Positions 1 to 13,100 of a DNA stretch of 64,000 nucleotides are shown here, piece after piece; the first letter of the stretch is position 1, and each line of letters begins with the position of its first letter. The notes below the pieces were generated by a model, which ran no database searches, was not told the origin of the DNA, and saw nothing but the letters and a program-made list of their open reading frames with translations. This stretch comes from Mya arenaria (Eukaryota > Mollusca > Bivalvia > Myida > Myidae), in the NCBI RefSeq assembly GCF_026914265.1, contig NC_069132.1:68462993-68526992 (forward strand). Reading direction: 5' to 3'. Both the position numbers and the translations under genes were made by a program.

Positions 1-37
1 AATAAAACTCCGAAAATAAGCATAAAAGAAACAGAAA

Positions 38-172
38 ATTTGTTTATTTCCGTGTAAGATCGTATTTAATTTCACTCGTGATCATAAAAAACTACATTTT
101 CACTCGTGGCTTCGCCACTCGTGAAAATATGTTTTTCTATGACACTCGTGAAATAAAATACGATCTTACACT
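38..172. repeat. Palindromic foldback element
   Basis: The two arms are near-perfect reverse complements around a short centre at about 109-117 (GGCTTCGCC). The outer arms read TTTGTTTATTTCCGTGTAAG on one side and a matching CTTACACTGAAATAAACAAA on the other, with repeated CACTCGTGA words inside. Seen directly. The class (foldback or MITE) is inferred. A related outer-arm sequence recurs near 58,410. Confidence 0.75.
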
Positions 173-369
173 GAAATAAACAAATATCCTCTATTGCTAA
201 CGAGTTTTTAACGGTAGGAATGATATTTTAAGTTTCTCTTTGTAATGCATACGGAAAGTTTGCATGTCAAATCAAGAATAAACTATCAGCAATTGCTATG
301 AATAATGTTTTATTTATTGCTCTACAAAAAATGCAGATTAAGATATAGTTAATATAAAAAAGAACTTAC

Positions 370-450
370 GTTTTCGGTCAACGCTAACATAAGGAGTGTT
401 CACTCCGACCGGAAGTCCCTCATATGCTTGCACGTCTGCCAGCTGTACAC
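370..450 (-). CDS. Possible exon of a secreted protein (partial, unrecognised)
   Basis: On the minus strand an acceptor-like ...TTACTAG (451-452) precedes 81 open bases, followed by a consensus donor GTAAGT at 364-369. The reading is VQLADVQAYEGLPVGVNTPY and continues VSVDRK. The same frame is open upstream to about position 534 and reads FYFSFGLLLLGVQLADVQA, which resembles the hydrophobic core and cleavage region of a signal peptide. No start codon is in frame, so the initiator would lie in an upstream exon that I did not find. The next exon would lie beyond the left edge. I do not recognise the family. Confidence 0.3.
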
Positions 451-539
451 CTAGTAATAATAATCCAAAACTAAAGTAGAACTCTTTTGTGCGTAGTAAA
501 AATAATGCGAATGGATATTTGATAATTCGTGGTTGTCAT

Positions 540-2709
540 GGATATGCGCGCATTGATTCAGATTATGTTTATAGTCAAATCGGTCTTAAAATAGTCCTGA
601 TCGGAGTGGATCTTTATTTCTTGAAAAATGCGTGAAAACTTTTTTCTGGCGACATTTGAAGCGAGAAATAGTTAATTAGCCTTCTAAATATTGCCTCAAG
701 ACAAGGTTTCTATTATGCTACAGACGACAGCCTTCAACAAGGGAGGTAATTACAATGTGGTAACCATTAAAAAGGAGTTCCATACGGGCATTTTATCTTC
801 GCCCGTGGGCAAGATAAGAATTTCTAGCATGGTTAAATTATTGGATCTACTTATCTGAGGTGGGAGAATTATGCATCAGGTATTTTAATAACATTAAGAT
901 CTACATATACAGAGATGCATATATAGATTTTTTTTTCTAAACGTTTTCTTTTTAAAGGAAGAGAAAAGGGTGAGGCACTTATTTATATATTACAAGTATA
1001 ACAATATATTCGTCTCTCACGTTCTTGTCCCTTTGAACCTAAAGGGTCCATCTCTTTAAAAGCTGACACCTGCACACCTAATATACAATTTGGGAATATT
1101 TTAACCTTACAATCGTGATGCGCGCCTTACTAACCAGTGTTTCCATCTTGAAGCGGGGCTGCAAGTATGGGATCTGCATAAAATAAGAAGGAAATGTTAA
1201 ACACATAAGGCATACATGTTGTCAATAACATTTCATTCTTAACGAAAGTCTGATAATCTATATATGTTACACTGAAATTTAAAGTGACAGTGTCTACTCA
1301 TGGTGTCTCATTTCTTTTAATTAACACGAATCAAATCATGGTTATGCCATCTTACACCATTGGATACTTTCCATATCTTTTGAAGCTGAATGGTTTGTGA
1401 TTTCAAAAACATGCTGAACATCTACTTGATCTATTTATTTTTACAATTGCACCGCAGTGTTTGCACACATACACCATATTTGGTCACTTCGAATACACTT
1501 TGGTAATACGTTCAACTTACTTGATTTTTTTCTTATAAGCAAGTCTTCATGTTTTATAATAAACACAACTAGAAATTCTGACTGGTTCTGTATAATTTTC
1601 AATAACTCGGGCAGTTGGTTCAGAATCTAAAACTTATCCTAGTATTTTTGTTTCTACATTGAATTCAATATTATTATACCATTTTTGACATCATTGATGT
1701 GAAGACAGTCACACAGTATCGTTTCATATTCAAACCAGTGTTGTTTTTTTTCTGTTTTTCTTTTCAGGTGGAAGCAAAGTCACATAAAGTTTCCACTTTG
1801 TCTTCATGGCATGTGTATTAACAGTAAACAACAGAAGTATAATGGTGGCGTTTTACTCTTTTCACCCTCTCGAACTTTTTTTGTTTCTGATGATTCTATT
1901 TGATCAACTACATAAAAAAGCACACTATATATCATGGTCATGCTTAACGTCGTAAGAACCAATAGTAAAGGAATAGGGAGAAACAAGGGGTACATACAGA
2001 AACCGCGTGGAAGGGGCATAATATATGTCTACAATTTATAGATGCTTTTTTTAAGTTTTAATGCATTATCATGCTGAGGTAAAATATTAGCGATATTTTG
2101 TTTTTTTTAACTAGGGAATGTGTGGCCAAGTAGCTTTTAATTGATAAACCCACTGATAGTATTCAATCTGTGTAAAAATCACACGTATTTGTTATGGATT
2201 TAATCTTTCAAGTTTCTTAATTTAACATAATAATGCAATAAAAAACAACAACAAAAACCCCAAGTCTTTGAATCTATCAATTGTAACGTTATAGAGTGCC
2301 CCTTGAGCGTCAACACACATCAACATCAATAAGAACTGTTTCATCAATAAAAGCCAACTGCATTAAAACGGTCATGGTTCAATGTTTAAACAATTTCATC
2401 AAGTAAATGGTGCAGAACCTTACCGTAATTGTCATTTATAGAAATAAACTTCGAACCAACGGATGTTCCATAGAACCAAGTACAGACAAAGCCAACATGA
2501 TCGGACTATTTACAGTACTTGCGTATACCCATTAAAGGGAAACAGCACTTGATGTTCTTGCAGATAAAATGTCATTCAGCATTAAGTACCATTTACCAAT
2601 ACTTTTATACAACTCAAACTTGTTAGGGATCAATTTGATAGAAATTATTAATAGTTTTTATTATACTTTATCAAAAGTCATTTGGCAATAACTGTAGACA
2701 CAATGCTTA
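540..2709. other. Non-coding, no gene seen
   Basis: This is AT-rich sequence with short broken reading frames. I see no recognisable protein, RNA gene or tandem array. Confidence 0.6.
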
Positions 2710-3173
2710 ATAAAGGGGCTAGACACCAGAAGGTCCCAAAATTAGCAAATAAGTATTTCCTCAAAACAAGCCTAGACTTATCAATGCGAGCTATTTGAGG
2801 CCGATAATACATCATTTTACATGATTAAGAGAATATTGCATCGCTGTCTTAGCTGAGTGTATCCGTTAAAAATAGCGCATAATGGTTTCCCAGTTTATAG
2901 TGTGTATATTTAGCATGTGAAAGTAAAGTGATTAGAACAGATACATAATACGACGCTATTTTAAATTAACTGGAATTTACGTGGTAGACAAACCCAGTAA
3001 ATTTCGACTTGGAACAATACGAAAAAAATGCTAAAGATGCATTGTGTCGTAAGCGATGAGATACATGAGTAAGTAAGATCTAATGCGATGTCCAGAACAA
3101 TATCAATTTTATGTAAGTTTTCGACCATTTTCTTTTTTTCTTGCAATGGTCACCTGGTGTCTAGCCCCTTTAA
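2710..3173. mobile_element. TIR MITE, about 460 bp (family A)
   Basis: The ends are inverted: TAAAGGGGCTAGACACCAG at the left and CTGGTGTCTAGCCCCTTTA at the right. No transposase is encoded. A second member of the same family with diverged ends lies in a LYST intron (50,729-52,368). The two share internal blocks such as AATGGTTTCCCAGTTTATAG. Movement by a transposase in trans is inferred from the structure. Confidence 0.8.
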
Positions 3174-3787
3174 ATCAAATAGTGTTAAGTATACTGAAGA
3201 CAAAAATTACGTCAAGATAATAATTTAAAAAAAGATCCTGTACGACATATCAAAAACGTTTTATTAATAAAAGTTAACTTCTTAAAAATCGTTTTTCATA
3301 CATAAATGTGACTTTAAATAAAGCTAAACATTAAAGTTCCATAACTCTTACGTAAGTCGTGCTAAATAGGTTTGGAATTATCAAGAACACATTAAAATGA
3401 ATATTTTGTAAAACAATATGGTAATTCTTTATCATTTGTTGTAGATATTTTTTTTTAAAAATAAAACAGTGTTTCTGACGAAGATACACCAGTTAACATG
3501 CATAAACATACATTTGGGGTGTGCTTTTTTAACATGTGTACCTTCCAATAATAATAATGATAAAAAATGAATCCCAAACTACCGCAAATAACCAACTGGA
3601 AATGGTCAAGTAGCTAAATATAAACATAAACATCTAACTGCATTTTTAAATAGCACGACAAAGCGACACGGGGAAAAGAGAAATATCATTTCGTTTTTCA
3701 AGAGTTGATACTTAAACAAATAAAAATCGAATTCTACTGAGAAACAATATTACAATTTATGCACGAATCACATCTCTGTCACATAAA
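3174..3787. other. Non-coding, no gene seen
   Basis: AT-rich spacer between a MITE and a microsatellite. I see no gene or element. Confidence 0.6.
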
Positions 3788-3789
3788 TT

Positions 3790-3795
3790 GATGAT

Positions 3796-3827
<32 letters not shown>

Positions 3828-3872
3828 CTCAGTTGCAGTATCAGCAGCAACGCCAACACCTTCAACAGCAAC

Positions 3873-3925
<53 letters not shown>

Positions 3926-3955
3926 AATGATGATGATGATGATGATGATGATGAT
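3790..3955. repeat. Compound trinucleotide microsatellite (AAC)n then (GAT)n
   Basis: A run of AAC repeats (about 3796-3828) is followed by an interrupted CAA/CAG-rich stretch and then about 27 GAT repeats (about 3873-3953). A reading frame across it gives poly-Thr then poly-Asp. That frame has no other protein-like content and is a by-product of the repeat. Confidence 0.9.
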
Positions 3956-4281
3956 TGTGATTTTTTTCGATTGATATAAAAACGATATTGAACGGAAAAT
4001 GTTTGTTTCTCGTTTTTTTATATATGAATAATAACCCCCCGAGAATACGGGATATATACGAGGACCTGTTACATGTTAAGTGTAATTAGTAACTAACTCC
4101 GCTGATCACAACATGTTTGGCTTCATTAGAAATCAAATCATAAGTCTCTTACAACTCCGCGATTACCCGGTATGATGACTTGATTAAAATGTACTACACT
4201 GTCATGGGCGTACCTAGCGTACAATCTGTTTTGGTTACCCCAAATAAGCAGTGTGTAAATTCGAAGTCCTTAATAGAAATT

Positions 4282-4643
4282 TAAAGCTGCACTCTCACAG
4301 ATTGAACGTTTTGACAACTTTTTAATTTTTTGTTTTGGAACGAGCCAATTTGCGAAAATCCATGGAAACCAGTTAATTAAGACTGCTGACAAAAAATTAG
4401 ATCGTAGATTTTTATATTAAAATTCAAAAAATATGTTTTATACATTTTACTTAAACCGTTAGTAACGGTTAAGGCCATAAAACATTAATTTTTGAACGGA
4501 AATATACAAAATCTACGATCTGATTTTTGTCAGCAATGTTTTATCATTGGTTTACAGATATTTACGCAAAAAAATTGCTCTTTCCAAGATTAAAACAATA
4601 AAAAAGTTGTATAAATGGTAAAAATGTGAGAGTGCAGGTTTAA
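4282..4643 (+). mobile_element. Self-complementary MITE (family B, copy 1)
   Basis: The ends are TAAAGCTGCACTCTCACAGA on the left and the complement GTGAGAGTGCAGGTTTAAA on the right. The interior is also largely self-complementary around 4458-4470 (AACCGTTAGTAACGGTT). A second copy in the opposite orientation is at 6296-6661. No coding capacity. Confidence 0.85.
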
Positions 4644-5070
4644 AGCTATGGGAATATATATCTGAACAATTCAGCAAAACATCTTAAAAACGAGGCCGAA
4701 AACTATTCTTCTACTGATACACCCAAGTGACACTCTTATTCAAAATCAATGCATACACATGTATAACAAACATCAATTTTGACTGATAAACCTTTAACTA
4801 CTTCCTCAATAATGTATTAATGGAAAATATTAATTACTGCTAACAAGATTGTAACCGTGTATTTAATAGCAGAAAGTGCAAAAAATATTAAATGATTGGG
4901 GAATGCTAAAAGATTTACTGTGATCTATTATAGTCTCATAAGGGAGAGATACCGTGTCTGATGCTCATTTTTGTCAAATTAAACTCGGTATCCTTCATAA
5001 GAACCATTGTTTTCGACATTTATTCATCTTTTTTGGAATATTAAAACAATATTATTATTTGTGGAAAATC

Positions 5071-5352
5071 TTATTTGGGAGTAAGCTTACATTCTAACAG
5101 ATAATGAAATTCATTTCCCTGTGCTATTATCATTACAGAATGGACACTTGCGACATTATCCCCACTTCCAGTTTCGCGTCTACCCCTCTGATTCATACAA
5201 CATGTTGAGAATAAACCAATGAATACTTTCACGTGCCGACAGTTCATCTGGCTCAAGGTTTTCGAAAATTCTCGAGTTCTTTCTAACTGAGTACATTTAT
5301 TAAATGAATCTGTTTTATATGTCCGTGATATTTTGAAAAGAAAGGACATCAA
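5071..5352 (-). pseudogene. Decayed non-LTR retrotransposon C-terminal tail
   Basis: On the minus strand two frames together give a Cys-x2-Cys (CPFC) followed by GNEFHYLLEC. This is the arrangement of the C-terminal zinc-knuckle region in many metazoan non-LTR reverse transcriptases. A frameshift and an in-frame stop separate the two pieces. The match is short, so this is a tentative call. Confidence 0.4.
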
Positions 5353-5359
5353 TCTTGTC

Positions 5360-6295
5360 TTATCATATTAGGTTTCTTGTTTATTTCTTAAATACTGAAT
5401 ATTCTTGAACAAATTGTGTGCATCAACTTTATTTTTAAAGTCATTCAATATGCAAATACAAAAATTGAATTCACCCATCAATTTTGGGTACGTTATCAAG
5501 TAATTTTATATAGTCCTAACAAAATATAAACATTTAAATGTTTAACCACACTTGACTGTAAAGTGGAAAAAATGAAATGAGGAAGTAATTGTGAAATTAC
5601 TTAAGTACTTTCGAGATAAATGTGCCAGATACGCCCCTGACTGCCTGTTAACGTAGATTGCGATTTTGCTTGCGGTGTTAATTGTCCATTAGCAGCCAAA
5701 TCTGCTTCGCACTTACTGTTGTGGTATGCCATGATAATATAGATCATTATATCACGATGTTGTACTATTGTATTAGCATATTGACCGTCGGTTGACGGCT
5801 GTTCGTTTTGTTAGCTCATTAGATAATGTGTCACGTGTTTCTCTTAATGGTGTGAAAAGGAATCCAACTATTGAACATCGGACAACGACTTCGTGAAATA
5901 ATACTTAGCTTAGATAATGCATTCAATTATTCAGATTACAGCCAGTGTTGTCCATAGAATGTCGCAAAGGACGTGTATTGACGTCTATTGTTTCTCGAAA
6001 CAAAGGTAGCCTTTGTCCATTCGGGAAATGTTTGTCAATGCAGAAACAAGCCACAAACCCACGCGGATACTTAATTGATGTTCAGGGATTTATTTCCTAT
6101 ATTCATTAACGGTAAATTACACAAATAAAAATAATTTCTTAACGATATATTGTATTATTTAAACCATGTTGCAAGTAAGGTAAAAACTTTTCAAGTCTTT
6201 TTTCAATTGAGATCATAACTGTATATTCACTTTTAAGAAACGAGGAAAATCTACAAAATAAAGTTAATGCTCAAGAAATCAAAATTTGTCATGGG
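5360..6295. other. Non-coding, no gene seen
   Basis: AT-rich sequence between a retrotransposon remnant and a MITE. I see no supported feature. Confidence 0.55.
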
Positions 6296-6661
6296 TTAAA
6301 GCTGCACTCTCACAGATATAGAATTTTTACAACTTTTTTTAAATTTTTTGTCTTGGAAAGGGCAAATTTTTGCGTAAATTTCTGCAAACCAATGATTAAA
6401 GATTGCTGACAAAAAATCAGATCGTAGATTTTCATATATTTCCGTTCGAAAATTAATGTTTTATGGCTTAAACCGTTACTTACGGTTTAAGAGAAATGTT
6501 TAAAACATAATTTTTTGAACTTAAATATAAAAATCTGCGATCTACTTTTTGTCAGCAGTCTTATGTAACTGGTTTCCATGGATTTTCGCAAAAATTGGCT
6601 CGTTTCAAGACAAAAAATAAAACTGTTGTCAAAACGTTCAATCTGTGAGAGTGCAGCTTTA
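6296..6661 (-). mobile_element. Self-complementary MITE (family B, copy 2)
   Basis: The ends are TAAAGCTGCACTCTCACAGA and CTGTGAGAGTGCAGCTTTAA. The order of internal blocks is reversed relative to 4282-4643, so the two copies lie in opposite orientation about 1.65 kb apart. It ends about 280 bp upstream of the globin TATA-like box. Confidence 0.85.
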
Positions 6662-6938
6662 AAGAGACTAGACACAGAAAAATAAGAATATAATGCCAAG
6701 TCTGCTAAAACATAAAATGACAGATATTAGATGTAAAAGAACAAATAGAATTATTGGAACTCGTACATACGTATACACGGTACATTTTATTCTGAGGAGA
6801 ATGTGATGTAGGAAAATATCGATTGTTCTTCTATTACCACTTGCAGTGCAACATGAGAAGCGATAATGTGCCTCAAATAAGAAACGACTCTACTTAAGTA
6901 CACTTGAAGAGCAAAACATTGGCACATCGCAAAAAGGA

Positions 6939-6944
6939 TATATA
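6939..6944 (+). promoter_or_regulatory. TATA-like box of the globin gene
   Basis: GGATATATAC contains TATATA at 6939-6944. Transcription would start about 30 bp downstream, near 6970. That is after the in-frame ATG at 6960 and before the ATG at 6999, so the box supports 6999 as the initiator. The role is inferred from position and sequence only. Confidence 0.45.
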
Positions 6945-6998
6945 CAGTACACACATATAGTGAAAGAAACACATTTCCCGCGGCTTTCAGCGGTGGAC

Positions 6999-7150
6999 AT
7001 GGGTTGTACGTTGGCGACTCCTCCCCCTGGGCTCGTTGACAGCAGGGAACTGGCCCAGATTTTGTCCCCTGAGGACATAAAAGTTGTTCAAGAAACCTGG
7101 CTTTACCTGCAAGACGACATGTCAAGGATGGGACTGGAGATATTTAAACG
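6999..7150 (+). CDS. Globin exon 1
   Basis: Encodes MGCTLATPPPGLVDSRELAQ and helices A-B through GLEIFK. The start context GTGGACATGG is good. The exon ends with CG before the donor GTACGT (phase 2, the B12.2 position). Confidence 0.88.
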
Positions 7151-10100
7151 GTACGTGTTTAATAACATTTAAACATGGTGTATATATATATTCGTTTTGT
7201 ATGCACGAAATTGTGATTACGCGTATGTACAACTTTGCGTCTATGTTACAAACGTTAAATTGTCTTTTTCATTTTTATCGGTATTTTCTGTAAATAAACT
7301 GTTTCTTTTATATATTTTTACTGGTCTATTTTAAGGTTATCATTAGATATATGTTAACAATATCGTACGAAGATGTGCAATGTAATATTAGTGTATTTCT
7401 TAAATTGGTAAACTCTTGACATTTTGGTAAATTGAAAATGTAAGTAGACTGTTACTATAACGAAATAACTTAAATATACGTCTGGACGCCAGATACCCGT
7501 TTTGTTTCTTTGTAAGATTTTGAATATTTCTTTAGCAACATCAACATCGAACATTCTGTTTATCCATGTCAGACAAGGCCCCGAATTTGTTAACGCTAAT
7601 AGTCGCTCATATTTAATAGCAAAATTTTCTTATCCCTGTTTTATCTTTACGCGTACAGCGAAGGCAGGGAACCAAATCGCTAACGTCAGCTATCGTGAGC
7701 GACTGTAAGCCTTTACTGAAATCGGTTATGTTTACTATATTCAGGGCAAATCTGTTTAATGAAAATCGGTTGTGGATCAAATGAATCCATGAGTGATGTT
7801 GTTCACGGGACAAAATGTATTGCGAGCTAACACTAAAACAAACCTTTTTGTATTTTTATTGTATGCCTTTGAAGGATACAAAATGACCGTTACTTGTAGT
7901 TTTCAGAAAAGCGCACCAACTTGTATCCTAACGTAACCAGTGTGTGTATACCACGTCATATATGCTACGTCAGAAGTCAACATTTTGCTTAAAATGAAGA
8001 ATTAAATCAAAGATAACTTTTATTTTACTTCACCATTTTAAATGAAACAAAGGGCAGTCTATGCCGCTTCAAAAGCTACGCCTTCGTTTTATTACCGGAG
8101 ATTGATAAGGTGTTTAATTTCATCAAACACTTCGACAAACTTGTTTCCAAAGTATTGTTTTGACACTGCTCCGTCAGACGGCCGTATTGTAAAGGTTTGT
8201 CGAAGTGTTTTAAGAAACTAAACTCTCAATCAAACTCTGGCAAAAGACCGAAAGAGGGGCTCCGTAAGCGGCGTAGACTGCGCTATGTTTCATTTAAAAT
8301 AGTGGCCTCGTTGTGCTACTGCGTTAAGCTGATCAATCTTGAATCTTTATTACATATAGTCAAGTCAAGTCAAATTTTATTTGTAAAGAAAGGCATCCGG
8401 TCCATTATATGTTTTCTTAATGACAGTCATGTTTTCCCTTTTCTTTTTGTTTCATTATTACAGTTACAAAAAATGCTTTTTTTTATTCGGTCATCGTTTA
8501 GACTTTGCATAGGATTTATGAAGTTTTGGAAGTCTTGCCTACCTGTGTACCATTGAAAGATATAAAAGTGCCTGTCTTGCCTGTATTTGTTACATAAAAA
8601 GAATACATGAAATTCATCTTCTACACATCTGATATCAAAATTAATTAAGCAATATCTACACAGTCTATTTTCCCTTTCGATACTCAAATGTCGACCAGTC
8701 TCAATAAACAATGTATGCATAGAACATCGAAATCTCGCTAACGATTTCCTCATAAAATGGTAGATTAATACATAAATATTTTCCTTGGTTTAACAAAGTT
8801 TTGAAATGCTTATATGCGTCACATCGTGTTGAGTCTCTCATATTTTCGAAACAGTTTTGTCTTTTACAATCAACTAATCTTTGCTTAAATTATATTAAAA
8901 CATCACAAACATTTCCAACTTCCTGATTTAGCCAGACAAAACCAAAACCATATTTGTATAATAACTTCTTTACAGAATTTGTGACAGAACTATCAACTGT
9001 CAAAGGTGCAAATACCTGCAAGTCAACATATATTGGTATTCTTAACGTCAGAACTATAGAGTGACTCGAAACAAAACACTTCGCTTCTGTAGTTTGTCCA
9101 ATCTGCAAATGTGCTGTCAACAAACAAGGATTGTCGATGGTAAAACACATCAGATCAGTAGGCAAACATGATATATACAACGACCACGCGTCATATAGAT
9201 GAGAGGAAGTGAGTTAAAAGAGGTAAAAACAGCGCCTTCACTAGACAACAGATCCGATTCGTTGAAGTCCAGTTGATTTAAAATACAATAAACATTATAC
9301 AGAACATGTTCACCAACACATTTAACGACACTATGTTCTGTCTGATGCGGTTTTTAAGCAGTGTGTCGCTTGGCCTACAAACTTTTATACACGCAACCGT
9401 AAATCGGAATCTACCATCGGCAGATCGACATAAACATTTTAACATTTGACGAATTAATGCGCGCACGGGCGTTTCAATCCCAGCGTTATAAGAACTGCGG
9501 TGGTGAGCAACTTAATTTACATAACCAATGTGCTCTTATAGCTGCGGAGCTGCGTTATGCAAAAGTAGCTTGCTTTAGTAGCGCTGTTATGAGTATTCAT
9601 AACATGTTGTGCTGTTAAAATAGTGCGTAATAACACAATTAAAAATATAGAAAACGCAATTTTTTTAAAAACCTACGAGTTACAATACACATAATAAGGA
9701 GCAGAATACGTTACATGTTTCAAATGAACGCGTACTGAATCAAAACATATATCTGTGTTTATATTTTGGAATATTCGCGGCAGGGGATCTAACATAAAAT
9801 CTGGGTCATCGGTTTCGAATAGGTTTCCGGGAAATTAGCATAGAAAACTCGGAAAAAACGGTAAAAAGATGGATTGTATTGAAAATGCAATTAAATGCTC
9901 ATATTGCGTAAGATATAAAACCAAAATGTTTTAAATGAAATGATAATATTTCATTCATTAGTATAGTTTTTTATGTTAAAATAACCTTAAATAGGCTAAC
10001 GTTTGAATAAGATTAAATACGTACTTTCACAAAATAAATGGTTATGCGACAATCTTAATCCAGTATAAGATGCAAATAAAACTCTTTTTACAATTAAAAT

Positions 10101-13100
10101 CACATCGCTTGAAGAGTTGATAGGGTTTCATTTTGTCAATGAGTGGCAAAGTTTGAGGGCACATTAAGATACGTCAATACATAAAGGGAATACATAGTTG
10201 GTGGATGATTCGGTCCAGAGGAATTGTTCGCGAGGATCCTGTCATAACATTATCAACATGTCCAATGCATTTTGTTGGATGCGTTTGGTTTAGCGGGCAT
10301 ATTCTGTTTGATGTGTATGGTAAATTTTACTAAAAATGCCCCAAATAAAATGCTTTATCCGTGGCAGTGCATTGTTCATTAAATCAAAGTTCCAGATAAG
10401 GTTTCATATGCAATTAACTATTGCTCCATACTTTTGTATTTATTTGGGTATTCCAAATATAAATTGAGTATTTCAAGTGACTGATACTTCACTGTTTTGA
10501 TTTAATTGATTATCAGCGCAAAAACATCTAGTGATAATATTAAGATGTTTATGCTAATATGTATACAAATGAGATGAATTTGTAGAAGTCGTAGCAGGCC
10601 GAAAGCCTTTCAATGCTTAAGTGCTTAGATTGATATAAGTGTCCATTGGACAATAACATTGACCAATAACTCTTCACAAGAATGTATGCTTCTTTCATGT
10701 GACTCTCTGTTCTTATATATTCAAAAGACGTAGTTAATGCTTTTCTTATACATTAACATGCCATTTCTTGTTTAGTTTCTTGGCTGTGTCTCTATTTGGA
10801 AATTGTTTGGACGCACATTCGTAAATACAAATTTTCCTTGGGCTACCGGACCCCAAGCAGGTCAGATTTGAATATATCTGCCCCTCCCCCTGCAATCCGA
10901 TACACTGAGGTAGGGTGATGTTATGGCATGCCACTCCAATCACGTGCCTGGACCTGACACGACCCAATTCGCTCCTTACGCAAGAATATTATTTCTTTCA
11001 GGTTCTTTGCGCAAAATGGTGATCTCAAAAGGCTGTTCTACAAGAAACTCCATTGTTCAGGCGTGACGTTGGAAAACGTCGCTCACATTCCATTCGATGA
11101 ACGAAAGCTTATGTCACATGGGCTTGTAGTCATGGAAGCGCTCGGCGCCGCAGTCGAATGTCTTCATGACAGTGATCAACTATCATTGCTTTTAATTGGT
11201 AAGACAAAGATACGTTGGATAGATAATTGCTGCTGATGAAATGCCGACCTTAATTTTGATAGACCCAACACCTGATAATTTGGACTATTTGGCTTTGATT
11301 GGAATACAAGCTCATGCCGTGTCCTTTTTTGGTCAAACTGGAGTGTTTGACTATAACTCAGTGATAAGAACGAGTTGTTAACTAGTTTTTATTTTGCAAG
11401 GATCCGGAAATTGACGTTAGTGAGGGTTTAACTTAGGGGCTTAACCTTTTGACATGCGCCCCTCCCTCAGAACCGAAATTTATGTTTAAGGATGTAGGCT
11501 GGGGGATAGAATTATTCAAGTCAAAAGAGATGGTGCATTTTAAACGTGTTTTATTACTTTTTTCTCTGAAGCTGACACAAAAAGTGAACTTAGACGATTT
11601 TAGGATGGGAGGTGCGGGCGACGCCTACTCATTCCCTGAATCCTATATTGTTGTATACGGCAGGACTGCTTAGACTCGTCTTTGTATGTTCTTTGCTTCG
11701 CTCTCACCCGATATGGTTTCCTTTGCCCCGTATATCCCATATCGGGTCAGCTACCAACCCCGTAACTTATAATACGTACAGCGTTTTTCAATTATACAGT
11801 TGCTTATAACCCGCTTTATTCCATAAGATTACTTAATGTTACCGTCAGATCAATGTAATTATCATGTACGATTTTATGGCCATAACTGATGCAGATGACT
11901 GCATGACATTTATATATATATTATATATAGAGATTTATTTTGTAAAACCGTCTTAATAAACACTGTAACAGCATCCCGCCCCACCCCTCCCCGCGCAAAA
12001 CATATATACTAAGGTGTATATGGACCGACGCGTTAGCCGAGGTTCATTGATCTTCGGAGGCTGACTGTCATCTTATATTTCTTATATTATAAATTTTTTA
12101 TCATCTAGTAATTTTAAAGCGTCTTTGATGTGTTTTATTGAACACATCTATTAATATTTACTTGGGAAAAAGGTCGTTGTGAAAATTGCAACAGCACTCA
12201 CCAGTTTTACGACCTAGCGGACCGGCCAAAACATGATATGGACCGCTGACGTTTTAAAAACTGGAGTTTTATTCAAATACATTGATATACGGACCGATCG
12301 GTATAATACACTCAAAGAAGGGACACATTTATGTTTACGTTTTGCATGTTACGTTTAGACCATCATGACCGTCAAATTAGACGTAGGTAGAATCTTGATA
12401 GAGGTTTCATCTGGTTTCAATTAATAATGACATATGACTTTAAGGAAAAATAGTTTACACACAAGATGGATTATTTAAAATGTTTTTTGTATATTTGCAG
12501 GTGTTGGTGAGAGACATGTTCTGTATGGTGTACAACGAGAAATGATCCCGGTATGTTAGTTTGATTTAAGCTATGTAGTACAGTCCCTAGATGTACATGT
12601 ATATGTGAATTTATTTGGTACATAGTATTTGTGTAAGGGTAGGGGGAGTTAGGGTCTTAAGTTCATTTTTTAATTAGAGTGGACGTTTAGTATCAACTTG
12701 ACACAAGTACCTCTAGGGACTAGAAGTATGCCCTATATGCGTATATGTTCTTTCAGATAATGTGTTTAGACTTCGAGTCTACTACTCTATCTGTATTCAC
12801 CCTTACATGACAACCACTCAAACGATCCTATAATCATGAATATTTTGATATTAAAATCTTTTAAAATTTTCAAGTTATTTGCATTGTCAACCCGCACGCC
12901 TTTTCATTTCATTTTATAGAAATAGCAATGCCCTCCATTATGCCGAAGCCCATGTCTAGAACCATCCGTTTAATTTGAAACAAATATGAATACAAACTTT
13001 TACAAACGATATAACCACATGCACTTGGTTTCCAATATTTTCTTAATACCGATATTTTTTAACATATCTACGTTTATTTTAAAGCGTCTGTGGCCAGCGA

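Noticed and set aside
3788..3979. Open frame with poly-Thr and poly-Asp
   Set aside because: It is a translation of the AAC and GAT microsatellites with no other protein-like content.
6960..6998. Upstream in-frame ATG as globin start
   Set aside because: It is only about 16 bp past the TATA-like box and would mask the Met-Gly-Cys acylation signal; ATG 6999 is preferred, not proven.
9278..9466. Minus-strand frame in globin intron 1
   Set aside because: Short, no homologous motif, and outside the continuous retrotransposon match.
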